From assembly GCA_907163375.1 (NCBI GenBank), contig CAJQUW010003149.1, positions 1-64,000 on the forward strand: DNA of 64,000 nucleotides, given 5' to 3'. This document shows positions 45,428 to 55,837 of this stretch, piece after piece. The translations under genes were made by a program, and so were the position numbers. The number at the start of each line of letters is the position of its first letter. Within the stretch, counting starts at the first letter, position 1. The notes under the pieces were generated by a model. The model was not told the origin of the DNA. It made no database searches and was given only the letters and a program-made list of their open reading frames with translations. This DNA comes from Prostheceraeus crozeri. Taxonomy: Eukaryota > Platyhelminthes > Polycladida > Euryleptidae.

Positions 45428-46279
45428 CTTTATAGATATTTTAAACCAGTTTGGGCCATCTCGAGCCTATGGCGTGCCCTTGTAGGTTGAGACGCATCGT
45501 CTACAGCCAAAGAAGTTTTGGATTGAAATTGCTCTAGTCGGAGGACATCTTTGCACTCTATGCCCAGGCGAACTGGCACCCTGCAATGTTTATGATTAAG
45601 CTATAAGAGAAAATGCTAGAGATTTGATCTCTCTTTGACTTGCTTCTGTACATGAGCTAACAAGTCTAATATTGAGGAAATTACTACGGCTTGACTTCGG
45701 TTGGTTTTGTGACGGGGAAGCCATAGACTATAAATAGCAACAAGCATTACATACTCATAGAATGCACGAAGAATGCAATCTTCCAATGAAATTGTTCGTT
45801 TTCAGTATTCAACAAACATTAGTTTTAAAGAAAATTGATAGTATTCACCACCATTTACTTCCTTTATATTTTTGCTGTATTTAACATTTGTATATCATAT
45901 TACGCCAGTGTAACTAAAACGTTACGGTTCAAAAAAAATTACGTTCCATGTCATGAATGAATATCCAAGCAAGTTGATTGCTATTTTCGGTATTTGATGG
46001 ATAATGAGATCACGCAAATGACATTCACAGTAAATTACATGTGGACGTTCATACACTGAGCCTTTCAGTATATTAGCAGATTTTAAGCCCTTTTTTCTAA
46101 TTTCCTGATAAAATATAAGCACTAAAAAGTGATAAATTTTGAATTAGCGATTGTTTACCTGAAAATATGTGATAATGTATGGTAATCAAAATATTGTATC
46201 ACATGTCGCAAGCTGGAGAAGACAGCAGATTCCGAAAAGTGCTGTAACGAAAACGTTACACTGGCGCTAAATGGGTTAA

Positions 46280-46556
46280 GTTACAAGAACACCATAATTT
46301 CACAGAACCCAGCACCATAACCTAATTGAAACCAACCTAATATTGAATACACACATAATAAAAAAATCTCAATAACATTACAATCAATACATAAACCAGC
46401 TAACGATGACATCTCTATAGAATGAACTCCCATAGGGGAGGATTTGTAACAAATTGAGCCTTTGGAATTTTTAAATGGTATCAAATAAAAAGCTGCATGA
46501 CCAGCTTTACCATACGCTTCTGGCCTTTGACTTATTTATGTCTTGTAAAGTGAAAT
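46280..46556. other. Short spacer, nothing seen
   Basis: AT-rich DNA between the piggyBac-like element and the pogo element. No feature recognised. Confidence 0.4.
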
Positions 46557-46582
46557 ACCGTATATCTTCGAATAATAGCCGC

Positions 46583-46614
46583 CCTCGAATAGTAGCCGCG
46601 GCTACTATTCGAGG
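46583..46614. repeat. Perfect 32-bp palindrome near pogo end
   Basis: CCTCGAATAGTAGCCG followed directly by its exact reverse complement, with no loop. The same word in shorter form (TTCGAATAATAGCCGCC) makes up the terminal repeat next to it, so the palindrome is probably two head-to-head transposase binding sites. Confidence 0.9.
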
Positions 46615-46918
46615 CAACAATTCTAGAGAACTTAGCAGAGCCTATATGCTTATTCATACACCGGTACTCATATTCTTCGAAGCAAAAGTAAAGCACTACA
46701 TGTTTAAGGTAAATGTTTATTTATTTCCATGTAAGAATAATTGTAAAAAATTGATAATTACAAAATGGATAATTGATAATTACCTGAATATGACAGGCAT
46801 GTTTTCTAACTGACAAATTGGTTAAATGTCAATAGAGTCATCAGATGTGCATGTTTCATCAGACGCTCTGGAGTCATCACTGTCGTCATTGCACGAGTCC
46901 GAACTGTTGTTGTCAAAA

Positions 46919-48152
46919 TCAACAGCAACGTAACTGTTTGGGTAGGGACAGAATTGAACCTCTGGCACTTTCAGCTGTGTTTCCCTTTTTGGTGCAGTGG
47001 ATTACGTCAGGGTCAGCGGTGGTTATTCCACATACCGAGAAAGAGCGAATGATCACATCGGTACTCACCGAATCCCAGGCTCTCTTCACCCATTCAACAA
47101 TCTTGGCTCCACCTGGTGCTCGTGGATTTCCTGACGCCGTGATATCTTCTTTTCTATCGTCTTCCATCAACCATTCTTCGTAGAGTTCTCTATAAGCTGC
47201 CTTAAATGGGAAGTTCCAAGAAACGTCTGCAGGTTGCAGAAGTTTCGTGCATCCACCGGGAATTACTACAGGAACTGTGTTCATTTTTTTCACTTCTGAA
47301 CGTGTTTCATCGGCTATATGGCATCTGAAACTGTCCCAAACTAACATTCTTTTCTGAAATGCCAGAGCACCCCAACACTTTTCGAGCCACACGTCAATGT
47401 TTTTCATTTGCATCCATCCATTCGTACTCATTTCGATGATATTACCTCGGCAATCTTTGATATCCTGTGGAATTCTTTTACCTTTTAAGACAATCAATTG
47501 TTTGAGCTTTCGCCCATCAGCCATCGCTCCGAGAGCAACCGGTCACTCGGTTTTTCTCGTGGCCGGTTGTGAGAATAGGAACAGTTTTGACGCCTTTCGA
47601 ATCAATCGATTTCGTACCGGGCATATCGGCCCATATGGCAGTCTCATCCATATTCCCAATGTACTCTGGCTTAATTCCATGCTTGATTCTCTGTTTCAAG
47701 CAGAATTCCACAAAATTGGATACCTTCATCGAAAGTTCAGCTGGTAGCCGCTGTCCAGTGGTTGTCTTTTGGCGCATCATAAAGTCGAATCTTCTGAGGA
47801 ATTTATCCACCCATCCTCGAGATGCTTTGAATACTGGATCTTTTGCGATAGAGATTGCCTTCAACGCGATCGATTTACGTGTCACTCTGACATATTTTGC
47901 TCGCTGATCCATTATCCACTCGGCTAGTTGTTCTTCAACGTCATTCGCTAGCAATGGCTTTCGTCCACCACCTTTCAGTCTGCATCTTTTCTGTTTTCCT
48001 GAATTTTCCTTGAGGTTGTCTTCTTGTTGAGTCCACTGCCTAATCTGCTTCTCATCAATACCGAGTTGTCGAGCTGCAGGTCGTTTTCCAATTTTCTTTC
48101 CAAGTTCAGTGGGTTTGTTTTTAAACGTAAAAGAGTATGATCGCTTTGGCAT
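46919..48152 (-). pseudogene. pogo/Tigger transposase (one frameshift)
   Basis: The start is MPKRSYSFTFKNKPTELG. A CENP-B-like N-terminal helix-turn-helix (AARQLGIDEKQIRQW) is followed by the second DNA-binding part (RKSIALKAISIAKD, then GWVDKFLRRFDF). The DDE domain has its first Asp in IGNMDETAIWADMPG, its second in RMLVWDSFRCHI and its third in LLQPADVSWNFPFKAAYREL. One extra G near 47532 shifts the frame between HEKNRVT and ALGAMADGRKLKQL. Otherwise the protein is complete, about 410 aa. The acidic tail ends after ILSLPKQLRCC. Confidence 0.9.
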
Positions 48153-48223
48153 CTTGACCGGGAAACCGGCACTGGTTGAATGAAGCTGGCTAGCACCAAA
48201 GAGGTTTGATAGTCTATTATTAT

Positions 48224-48690
48224 GCAGTTGAAAACGCGGAAACTCATTGCGATACTTTGTATTACCCTAACTCTGACCAGTCACGCTGTCTCTTTGAAGA
48301 GCAACGACAGAATGAGAATAAACATCAAGCAGTCATCGTAAGCTACACACGGAACGCAATTCACTGGATGGTCAAATGCTGTAAAAGCAAAATAACAACT
48401 ATGCAACGGTACTAATAAAAGAATAAGTACTTAAATGAAAATTAAGAACAGCGCGACAGAACAAAAATAGACAAGATATCAGCAGAAGCTCAAAAACTAA
48501 GGTCATGCAATCGTCCAGCAAGTAGACCTACATGAGCGAGACTAGGGAATAAGCCTACAAGAGTACGTGAAGTCCTTCTGTATGCACAAAGAAGGCTTGG
48601 TAAGGCGTATGAAGACAGCCTCACCAATCCTCAGATCAGATTTGTTTCTGCATTGTCTCACCACTTTGAAGGCACATCTCAACGCTGGGT
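48224..48690. repeat. Penelope-like terminal copy 1 (direct)
   Basis: Starts at ATGCAGTTGAAAACGCGG next to the truncated pogo element and runs into the 3' end of the RT frame. It matches 50979-51455 with few differences, including a 4-bp indel near 48575. Confidence 0.88.
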
Positions 48691-50350
48691 GAGGACAAGA
48701 AAGGTAGTGTTGAGTAATGGAAGAAGTAGGCGGCTGCTTGGACCTTGGCCTCTGCTTCTTTTGCTCGCACCACTTCGGGATGTGTTCTTTGGCTCTCAGC
48801 TCCAGCGTCCTTTCCGTCCGCCCTACATAACTCGCTCCGCAAGCACAGTCGTATGAGTAAATCACAAGTGGTTTCTGGGTCGGCGGAATGGAGTCTTTGG
48901 GTGCGTTGCCAGCGACTTTCTGTGGTCTATACCACGCCATGGCCTTGAGGTGAGGGTATGCGCCTTCGATAGCCTTCTTGATACGTTGTGCTTCACTTGT
49001 TGCTGCTTCACCGACGTATTGGACTCCAAACATGATGAGCTTCTTCTCCACGGTTGGCACTTTGTTGACCGGTTTTTCAACACTGAACTTGTCTATAAAC
49101 CAGTGTGGATATCCATTGTTGGACAAGATGTACCGCAGATAAATCGCTTCATCTGCGAAGAGTTCCTTTGAGCACAGTTTGCGCCCCCGATCGAAAAGGC
49201 ACCTCACCAGATTGATTTTGTACTGCTTGGGACAGAATGCATTGTAGTTCGTGTAGAGCCCCGTGAAGGTGGGCTTGCGGTAAACGGATGTTTGCAGAGA
49301 CAATCCAGTGGGATGAAGTTGTACGTCCAGGAAGTGATCTCCATCCTCGAAGCTAAACTCAAGTGCTGGATGCATATTGCACAAGTCCACTTTGAAGCCC
49401 TCTTTATCTTCGCGCTTGATGACGATATGGACATCGTCGACATAACGGCAATATGACAGGATACCGTCTCTGTTGCGATCCGTTCTGGTTAGGACATGGC
49501 GTTCGTGGAAACCAACGAAGATATCCGCAAAGGATCCACTGAGCGGGCTGCCCATGGCGAGACCATCATGTTGAGCATAGAGGCCTCCTCCAAAGGCAAA
49601 CCGCACGTCCTTGGTCACAGCATTCAACGGGGCACGTAGGTCTGTCTCGCTGATATTCCGACTGCCAACCTTCGGTGATTCTCTTTGGGAACGGTACCAT
49701 GCGTCGCATATGATGTCAATCGTCTCCTCGACAGGGATGTTATTAGTGAACAGGCTCTTAATGTCCGCTGATAGCATGGTGGCGTCGTCGTTGAGAGCCA
49801 GGCCTTGCATCCTGTTGGCGAATTCGAAGGAGTCACTCACTGTATGCTTCTTGAATGCAGGAAGTAGGGGTTTCAGGAACCATTCATCTACCTTCTTGGC
49901 TAATGCGTGGTATGCCGATCCTACCATAGATAGGATGGGTCGGAAGGGGATTTCGTCTTTGTGCACTTTTGGTAGGCCGTACATTCTTGGTAGAGTAGCT
50001 GACTTGGGGATCAACTTCTCGCAATCATCTGGCAGTTCTCCAGACTGGCAGAGGTCACGCACCAATTGTAACAGGGATTGTTGGGATGCTGAGTCATTCC
50101 AATCAACAGCCGAGTCCAACTTCTTGAATTTGGTCTGGTCACCAAGGATTAGCTGCATCTTGTCAGTGTATTGTTGCTGATCGCAGATAACTCCACAGTT
50201 GCCCTTGTCGCTTTTGAAAATTAGCAGGCCCGCCCTCTTCAGCTGCTTTACGGCGTCAGCATGATTGCGTTCCATGTTGAACCTCTGCACCGGTAACCGG
50301 CTGAGTTTGTAAGCCGTCTTGCTGAGCTGTGCTTGACATTCATTGGCCAA
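48542..50350 (-). CDS. Penelope-like reverse transcriptase and GIY-YIG endonuclease (602 aa)
   Basis: RT blocks in order: LLIFKSDKGNCGVICD, ATLPRMYGLPKVHKDEIP, RPILSMVGSAYHALAK, MLSADIKSLFTNNIPVEE, the DGLAMGSPLSGSFADIFV block and the catalytic CRYVDDVHIV (about residue 300). The C-terminal GIY-YIG nuclease reads YSYDCACGASYVGRTER, then LRAKEHIP (about residues 495-525), followed by a His/Cys stretch (HYLSCPHP). In this family RT and nuclease act together in target-primed integration. The frame overlaps the terminal copy at 48542-48690. Confidence 0.93.
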   Translation of the reverse strand: MANECQAQLSKTAYKLSRLPVQRFNMERNHADAVKQLKRAGLLIFKSDKGNCGVICDQQQYTDKMQLILGDQTKFKKLDSAVDWNDSASQQSLLQLVRDLCQSGELPDDCEKLIPKSATLPRMYGLPKVHKDEIPFRPILSMVGSAYHALAKKVDEWFLKPLLPAFKKHTVSDSFEFANRMQGLALNDDATMLSADIKSLFTNNIPVEETIDIICDAWYRSQRESPKVGSRNISETDLRAPLNAVTKDVRFAFGGGLYAQHDGLAMGSPLSGSFADIFVGFHERHVLTRTDRNRDGILSYCRYVDDVHIVIKREDKEGFKVDLCNMHPALEFSFEDGDHFLDVQLHPTGLSLQTSVYRKPTFTGLYTNYNAFCPKQYKINLVRCLFDRGRKLCSKELFADEAIYLRYILSNNGYPHWFIDKFSVEKPVNKVPTVEKKLIMFGVQYVGEAATSEAQRIKKAIEGAYPHLKAMAWYRPQKVAGNAPKDSIPPTQKPLVIYSYDCACGASYVGRTERTLELRAKEHIPKWCEQKKQRPRSKQPPTSSITQHYLSCPHPALRCAFKVVRQCRNKSDLRIGEAVFIRLTKPSLCIQKDFTYSCRLIP

Positions 50351-50374
50351 ATCCTGGGAAATCGCACGTTCTTC

Positions 50375-51004
50375 TCATAGTCTGCTGCACAGAGTTTCAA
50401 GGTCAGTGAAAAAAGTCAATTGATCGGCCTTGGTTGGTGGAATAAAGTGAGCAACACCGAACTTTAAGGCCTCTGTGTGAGCATCGGAGACTTCCTGATT
50501 GCTTATGTTGATCACCGTATCAGGGAGGTTCACACAGCCGCTGTGTCTCCTTAGCAGCCATTCGTAGCTCCTGTCATTGTGATTTCTCCTTGCACTTTGT
50601 TGGGTCCGGAAGGTTCGCCAAGCAGCCTTGTAAATCAAACAAAGATCGTAGATCGATAAAGAGACTTGGAAGCGGTGGAAGAGGTGAGTTCTTCTGCGAG
50701 TCCAACCATCCAGCTTGGCCTCAGCATCCCTAACGTACGCTGAAATGAAGGAGCTCACGTTAGACTTGCTGATGTTGAGACCGACGTCCGCGATTCTCAT
50801 CTGAATGCTTGATGGGGCAATTCCAGTCGTAGCACATTTCTTCAGGAAGGTGACTCTCTCACTGTGGTAAGCGATCTTCCCTGAGAGTGACAGTGTTTCA
50901 TCAAGCCGCTTGATGATGTCGGCTTCTAGACGATGTTTCCAAAATACAAATAATTTCTTCTTGTGCGCCCATCTCCATATGCAGTTGAAAACGCGGAAAC
51001 TCAT
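50375..51004 (-). CDS. Penelope-like N-terminal region (209 aa)
   Basis: The upstream coding part of the same element on the same strand. It contains the conserved N-terminal words of Penelope-like proteins (VINISNQEVSDAHTEALKFG, then HFIPPTKADQL) about 35 residues from its end. The first residues (MSFRVFNCI) are contributed by the terminal repeat copy that starts at 50979. Confidence 0.8.
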   Translation of the reverse strand: MSFRVFNCIWRWAHKKKLFVFWKHRLEADIIKRLDETLSLSGKIAYHSERVTFLKKCATTGIAPSSIQMRIADVGLNISKSNVSSFISAYVRDAEAKLDGWTRRRTHLFHRFQVSLSIYDLCLIYKAAWRTFRTQQSARRNHNDRSYEWLLRRHSGCVNLPDTVINISNQEVSDAHTEALKFGVAHFIPPTKADQLTFFTDLETLCSRL

Positions 51005-51455
51005 TGCGATACTTTGTATTACCCTAACTCTGACCAGTCACGCTGTCTCTTTGAAGAGCAACGACAGAATGAGAATAAACATCAAGCAGTCATCGTAAGC
51101 TACACACGGAACGCAATTCACTGGATGGTCAAATGCTGTAAAAGCAAAATAACAACTATGCAACGGTACTAATAAAAGAATAAGAACTTAAATGAAAATT
51201 AAGAACAGCGCGACATAACAAAAATGGACAAGATATCAGCAGAAGCTCAAAAACTAAGGTCATGCAATCGTCCAGCAAGTAGACCTACATGAGCGAGACT
51301 AGGGAATAAGCCTACAAGAGTACGTGAAGTCCTGTATGCACAAAGAAGGCTTGGTAAGGCGTATGAAGACAGCCTCACCAATCCTCAGATCAGATTTGTT
51401 TCTGCATTGTCTCACCACTTTGAAGGCACTTCTCAACGCTGGGTGAGGACAATGG
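50979..51455. repeat. Penelope-like terminal copy 2 (direct)
   Basis: Direct copy of 48224-48690. It contains a second copy of the last 60 or so codons of the RT/nuclease frame on the minus strand (51299-51455). Confidence 0.88.
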
Positions 51456-51857
51456 GGATTCAAAGTGGTGAGACAATGCAGAAACAAATCTGATCTGAGG
51501 ATTGGTGAGGCTGTCTTCATACGCCTTACCAAGCCTTCTTTGTGCATACAGAAGGACTTCACGTACTCTTGTAGGCTTATTCCCTAGTCTCGCTCATGTA
51601 GGTCTACTTGCTTGACGATTGCATGACCTTAGTTTTTGAGCTTCTGCTGATATCTTGTCCATTTTTGTTCTGTCGCGCTGTTCTTAATTTTCATTTAAGT
51701 TCTTATTCTTTTATTAGTACCGTTGCATAGTTGTTATTTTGCTTTTACAGCATTTGACCATCCAGTGAATTGCGTTCCGTGTGTAGCTTACGATGACTGC
51801 TTGATGTTTATTCTCATTCTGTCGTTGCTCTTCAAAGAGACAGCGTGACTGGTCAGG
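51455..51857. repeat. Penelope-like terminal copy 3 (inverted)
   Basis: Reverse complement of the terminal copies, beginning at the dyad near 51452 and ending at GTGACTGGTCAG. Together with copy 2 it makes a long inverted repeat with almost no loop (about 51050-51857). Confidence 0.88.
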
Positions 51858-53156
51858 CTGCATGCAAAAAAGACGATGCATGCACTCAGTGAATTTTATG
51901 GCAAAATCGGCTTACATTTAAGCATTTCTCGAAAGCACAATTTAAACAAGACTTGGTACCTTATTATAGAATTAGTAAATATACCGTTAAATCAAGTAAA
52001 AAAAACCCCGTTCGTTCCGATCACCGTTCAACGGCTTCTCAGACATGCCGTTCGATAATTTGTTCATCTGAAAATTGATAAGAATACCGTTCGTTCGTTC
52101 GAATGCCCTGACCTGTTCGTATTGACTAAGCTTCGCCACGATCTGTCGTGCATCAGAGCCGATGATGAGTTCCTTGTCAGCAAGTTGGCGCATTCAATCT
52201 TTCATTTTCATGCGGAAGTCTTTCATTGATTTGGATCTCCCTCAATGACATCGGGTCGAAGAAAGCCAATGAGTAGATCCGTGCAGTGTACACATTTCGT
52301 GTAATTCGATGAACAGACTTGAGTGCCTTCTTTTCGGAACAGCTTCTCAATTTTTCTTGACAGCGGGGATGGATTTAATAGTAATAATAATAATGCAAGT
52401 AAAGCAATTATTATTACAGGGTGTCTACTGAGTGCTCTATGTGCACTATTTGGCGTTATCCCAAAAGCATAACTGTGCTCAGACATCGTGTGCTCTAATC
52501 AGAGTCAAGTGATCTATTGTAGACTTTGTTTTGAAAAATATATAGGTAAAACATGCTAGACTTTCTCAGATTTTTTAAAGTTACAACGATTCATATAAAC
52601 GTACTATAATTCGATTTGATTCTTGAATATATCATACCACGGATGGGCATAATTAAAAAAAAGAAAAAATTTTTTGACTTTTGAACTGGACTTTATTTTG
52701 CATATATCAAATTTTACTCCCAAAAAAAGGTGATGTTAGTCGTTAGCATTATTCTTGAAATTCGTACGTATGAATTTTTTGCCTTATGTACTTTGGTATC
52801 AGTCACCTTACACTAAGTCACAGTATTCGTAATAAAAAGGTGATGTAAGTGCTTTTGTCTTGAAATTCGTCACGTAAGACCTGTTTTGCCTTTTCCCGGT
52901 TCACGAAATCTACATAAACAAACAATGGAAACATCGGACATAACGGAGGTTAATTCCATGCGTGAACGGTAAATGGATTGATGATTTTGATGTTGAATTT
53001 CTTCGCTGCTTAAATGATCCTGTTGAAACAAGCGTGGTGGAATCGCAATTAATCAATAAGTGCCATCCTAAAATGAACAGACGTCATGAGACAACCGGAG
53101 CTATACTGCGTATCTAACGAGCCAGTTTAGACAGTGTCATTTTATTGCTGCCTTGC
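51858..53156. other. AT-rich DNA, no gene seen
   Basis: Contains a short TAATAATAATAAT stretch near 52385 and a loosely repeated segment AAAAGGTGATGT (52728 and 52838). The frame at 52223-52486 on the minus strand has no recognisable domain. Nothing else is supported. Confidence 0.4.
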
Positions 53157-53188
53157 CTTGAGAAAGGGTCTGGACCCGAAACGTCGGC
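53157..53188 (+). other. Degenerate hammerhead-ribozyme-like motif
   Basis: CTTGAGA, then the hairpin GGGTC-TG-GACCC, then GAAACGTC. This is the layout of the hammerhead core (CUGAUGA, stem II, GAAA), except that the first box is altered. Hammerhead motifs are known in the terminal repeats of Penelope-like elements. Stems I and III are not evident, so it is probably an inactive relic. Confidence 0.35.
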
Positions 53189-53903
53189 TGTGTACATATT
53201 TTTTATTCGTAATTATTTAGTGGCATTAAATTACTCGGGAGAGAAAGCTGATTTTTTCACATCAAAAGATGAATTTCAAATGTTCTTCCTGTCTCATTTT
53301 TTGGATTGAAAAGTTTTTTTGGTAAGAGAAAAAAGGAAAAATTGTATAAGTATACGAGAGAAAAATACCAAATAATTTCAGTTTCAGAGATAGTATGGTA
53401 TCAGCAATCACGATGCATTTATTCATAAATGTTCTTTGAATTGTAAAATGTCATAAAAGTAACAAAATCATCTCGTTAATCACATCATTAGGTTGACCAA
53501 GTAATATAGTCTCGAAGACAGAAAGGAAATCCAGTATTGCGATTGTTGCCTGTTGTTAAAAAAAACAAAATTAGTAAGAATTTTAGTGGCTCAGGTGTTG
53601 TTGATAACTATTTACATTTCGCGAGCTTATACCGGTTCGGGGCAGCATCTGCTTCCAATATTACGATATCATATTTGATTCCAATATTCCTTAGATCGTT
53701 TGCCATTTTCAAGCAACTCAAGCTATACATTTATGTAATAGATATTGGCATCTTGCGAATTCCTGCATTCTATAGAAATGACTACACATTTTGTTTTTGC
53801 ATGAGTATACCTTCTGTTTTGTGTTTTCTGGATTATATTATTATTAATAATAATATTAATAATATAATTATTAATTATATTAATAATTATTACTCTTTTC
53901 AGG
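53189..53903. other. AT-rich DNA with TTAATAATA palindrome
   Basis: The end of this stretch (about 53835-53890) is a run of ATTATTAAT and AATAATATT words that folds on itself, followed by an acceptor-like TACTCTTTTCAG at 53892-53903, suggesting the 3' end of an intron ahead of the coding piece at 53904. Confidence 0.4.
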
Positions 53904-54553
53904 ATGGGGCGCCATTTATATCGCCAAGAGTGGGCATCAATCAGATTCAGCCTCACTCTAAAGGACGGATCTCTCTTCAGATGGCTTGCTAGAGGAAAGA
54001 CTGACAAAGACGGAGGAGCATTTTGCAATTTATGTAATGTAGAATTTACGGTGGCATACCAGGGCGTCGGGGCTATAACCAACATAAAAAAGGCACTGCT
54101 CACAAGACGAAGACTCAACACAAGATCGCAACTTGTAAACTGGATACTACAACTGCTACGAGAGAAGCCACATATGTCGACCAATCCGTTGAATGTCTCC
54201 AGACTCAATCGTCGATCAGTTCGCAGCCGTTAGCTTCAAAAGAGGCAACATTTAAATCCGAGATACTTTATGTTATGGATCTAGTGGAATCTGGAAAATC
54301 AATGAAATCATCCCAGAGCAGTGGGCGATTACTTAGAGCAATGGCTCCAGACTCCGCTATTATTCGTGATTTCAGTGTTGAAGAGGACAAGGCATCATAT
54401 CTGGCAACGTTTGGAGGAGGACAATTTTTCAAAGATCAGACTTTGTCTTTGGTAACAAGTGCTTCTTCAATTGTTGTTATGTTTGACGAAGCCTTTAACA
54501 AGGTGACCAAAATGGGACAATTTGATGTCTACGTCAACGTATGTGTTGCGTAG
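53904..54553 (+). pseudogene. hAT-like zinc-finger gene fragment
   Basis: After the acceptor-like TTTTCAG it encodes FRWLARGKTDKDGGAFCNLC, then NVEFTVAYQGVGAI, a C2H2/BED-like finger. A one-base shift near 54070 moves the His half (NQHKKGTAHKTK) into another frame. The later piece LLRAMAPDSAIIRDFSVEED, ASYLATFGGGQFFKD and VVMFDEAFNKVTKMGQFDVYV matches the N-terminal region of a hAT-derived gene type common in fish and invertebrates (MFDESLN, then KQMD). The frame ends before the rest of the domain. It is a fragment of a transposon-derived gene. Confidence 0.6.
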
Positions 54554-54789
54554 TAAGTATCATCAGAACCCGGCTCTAATACTCTGTATCTGTATTTACG
54601 CATGAGTCATACAACCCGTACATGCCGCACTTGGACAAGTTCTATCCATGGCCCCCAGTAAATGACAACATCATGCTAAAGAAAATAGAAATCATACATA
54701 GCAAAATTAAAGATAGAAAGTTCATCATCGTCATTGATAGCTGACGAGTGAGATCGTAACATTCCCCAACAACTTACAAAAAAGAGCGT
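54554..54789. other. Spacer, nothing recognised
   Basis: Short stretch between the hAT-like fragment and the gypsy fossil; no supported feature. Confidence 0.4.
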
Positions 54790-55371
54790 TCATCTGATAT
54801 CATGAGGAGCCGGACAACCATATCTCACTACAGGTCGTCTATTCCTTCTTGGGTACCTGTTTCCCGAAACACGGTCCTCCTGAGCAGATGTTGTAGATGT
54901 TGGAGGTTGCTCGACGATATCCTCGAGCAGGACTTCGTCCAGAAAATCATAAGCGTCTGGTACTTCCACAATACCATTGCCATCATCGTTTAACGGTTTT
55001 ATATTGAATTGATTATATTTGGCTTTATAACCAGTGTTGTCAAATTTCACTAAATATGTAGAAAGTCCATATTTCTTTTCGATAGTTCCTTTGTTGATGA
55101 ATTTCGCACCCTTTCCATATCTCACTAATACCCGATCTCCCAACTTGCAAACGCGATACCGTGCCTCTGGTTTATCATATGATTTTGAAATTTGACGTTT
55201 TGAAGTTGCAACAGAAGGCGTTTGTCCATCGACTTTTATAGCTTGCAGAGGAATAGCCATATTGCGATTTGTCATTCCCCGGAACGGCGTTGAACCAGTA
55301 ACTTCATTTGGTGTACTCCGAACATCAAGTAAAACTTTCCATAATATCGATTGGAAATCAGTAATGGGCAA
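54790..55371 (-). pseudogene. Ty3/gypsy integrase C-terminal fossil
   Basis: The minus strand carries the end of a gypsy-type integrase: ILWKVLLDVRSTPNEVTGST, then a KLGDRVLVRYGKG chromatin-binding-type segment, and a basic tail (RYPRRNRRPVVRYG) typical of the end of pol. Only this terminal part is present. It abuts the AT-rich Polinton-like region on its right, so the older element was cut there. Confidence 0.8.
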
Positions 55372-55835
55372 AAGACCGTTCCAGGACACCATAAAATTCA
55401 AAAAAATAGTATCTTTAAAAACGACATAAATTCATGAATTTGAACCCTTTTTCAGGTTTTTAAGACCTAAATACATGAATTTAGTCGCTTTTAAAGATAC
55501 CGATTTTTCAAAAAATGGTACTTTTTAAATGGTCTAAATTCATGAATTTTGGTCATTTTTCAGGTTATGAAGACCTAAATTCACAAATTTGGGCGTTTTT
55601 AAAAATACCCAATTTTCAAATTTTTCAAAATCTCAAATTTGAGAATTACAATTTTCTCGCTTAAATCATGACCGTTCCAGGACACCGAAAAAATCAGAAA
55701 AGTTGAGAATCTCAAATTTGAGAATTACAATTTTTACCTTGAAAATCATGACCGTTCCAGGACACCGAAAATCATAAAAGTTGAGAATTTCAAATTCATG
55801 AATTTTATCCATCTTTCAGGTTTTTAAAATATATC
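55372..55835. repeat. Left flank of the Polinton-like element, repeated GACCGTTCCAGGACACC
   Basis: GACCGTTCCAGGACACC occurs three times, near 55372, 55670 and 55751. Between them are diverged repeats of ATTCATGAATTT, TCAGGTTTTTAAGACCTAAA and CAAATTTGAGAATTACAATTTT. The first copy lies exactly where the gypsy fossil stops. This may be the terminal repeat region of the AT-rich element, or a satellite beside it. Confidence 0.45.
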
Positions 55836-55837
55836 AT

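Larger units (their letters stand above)
43218..46275. mobile_element. piggyBac-like non-autonomous element
   Basis: TTAA flanks on both sides (43214-43217 and 46276-46279) with inverted ends CCCATTTAAGGCCGCC and the complement CCCATTTAGCGCCAG. Subterminal words built on TAACG occur at both ends, for example CGTAACGATTTCGTTACG near 43350 and GTAACGAAAACGTTAC near 46240. No transposase frame is present. Net length without the inserted hAT derivative is about 1.87 kb. Confidence 0.8.
46557..48223 (-). mobile_element. pogo/Tigger element (right end lost)
   Basis: The left end reads CCGTATATCTTCGAATAATA at about 46557 and is followed by a perfect 32-bp palindrome. The transposase is on the minus strand. 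The right inverted repeat is not found; the sequence switches to a Penelope-like terminal copy at about 48224, so the pogo element was probably truncated there. Confidence 0.75.
48224..51857 (-). mobile_element. Penelope-like retroelement with direct and inverted terminal copies
   Basis: A reverse transcriptase plus GIY-YIG coding region on the minus strand is flanked by long copies of one sequence. 48224-48690 and 50979-51455 are direct copies, nearly identical, starting ATGCAGTTGAAAACGCGG. 51455-51857 is the same sequence inverted. Such mixed direct and inverted pseudo-LTRs are characteristic of Penelope-like elements. The near identity of the copies points to a young insertion. The coding region has about one break. 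Confidence 0.88.

Noticed and set aside
48653-50180. Plus-strand frames opposite the Penelope-like coding region (up to 189 aa)
   Set aside because: They are shadows of the minus-strand RT frame and show no domain.
52223-52486. 87-aa minus-strand frame with a leucine run
   Set aside because: The leucine run comes from a TAATAATAATAAT simple repeat; no other support.
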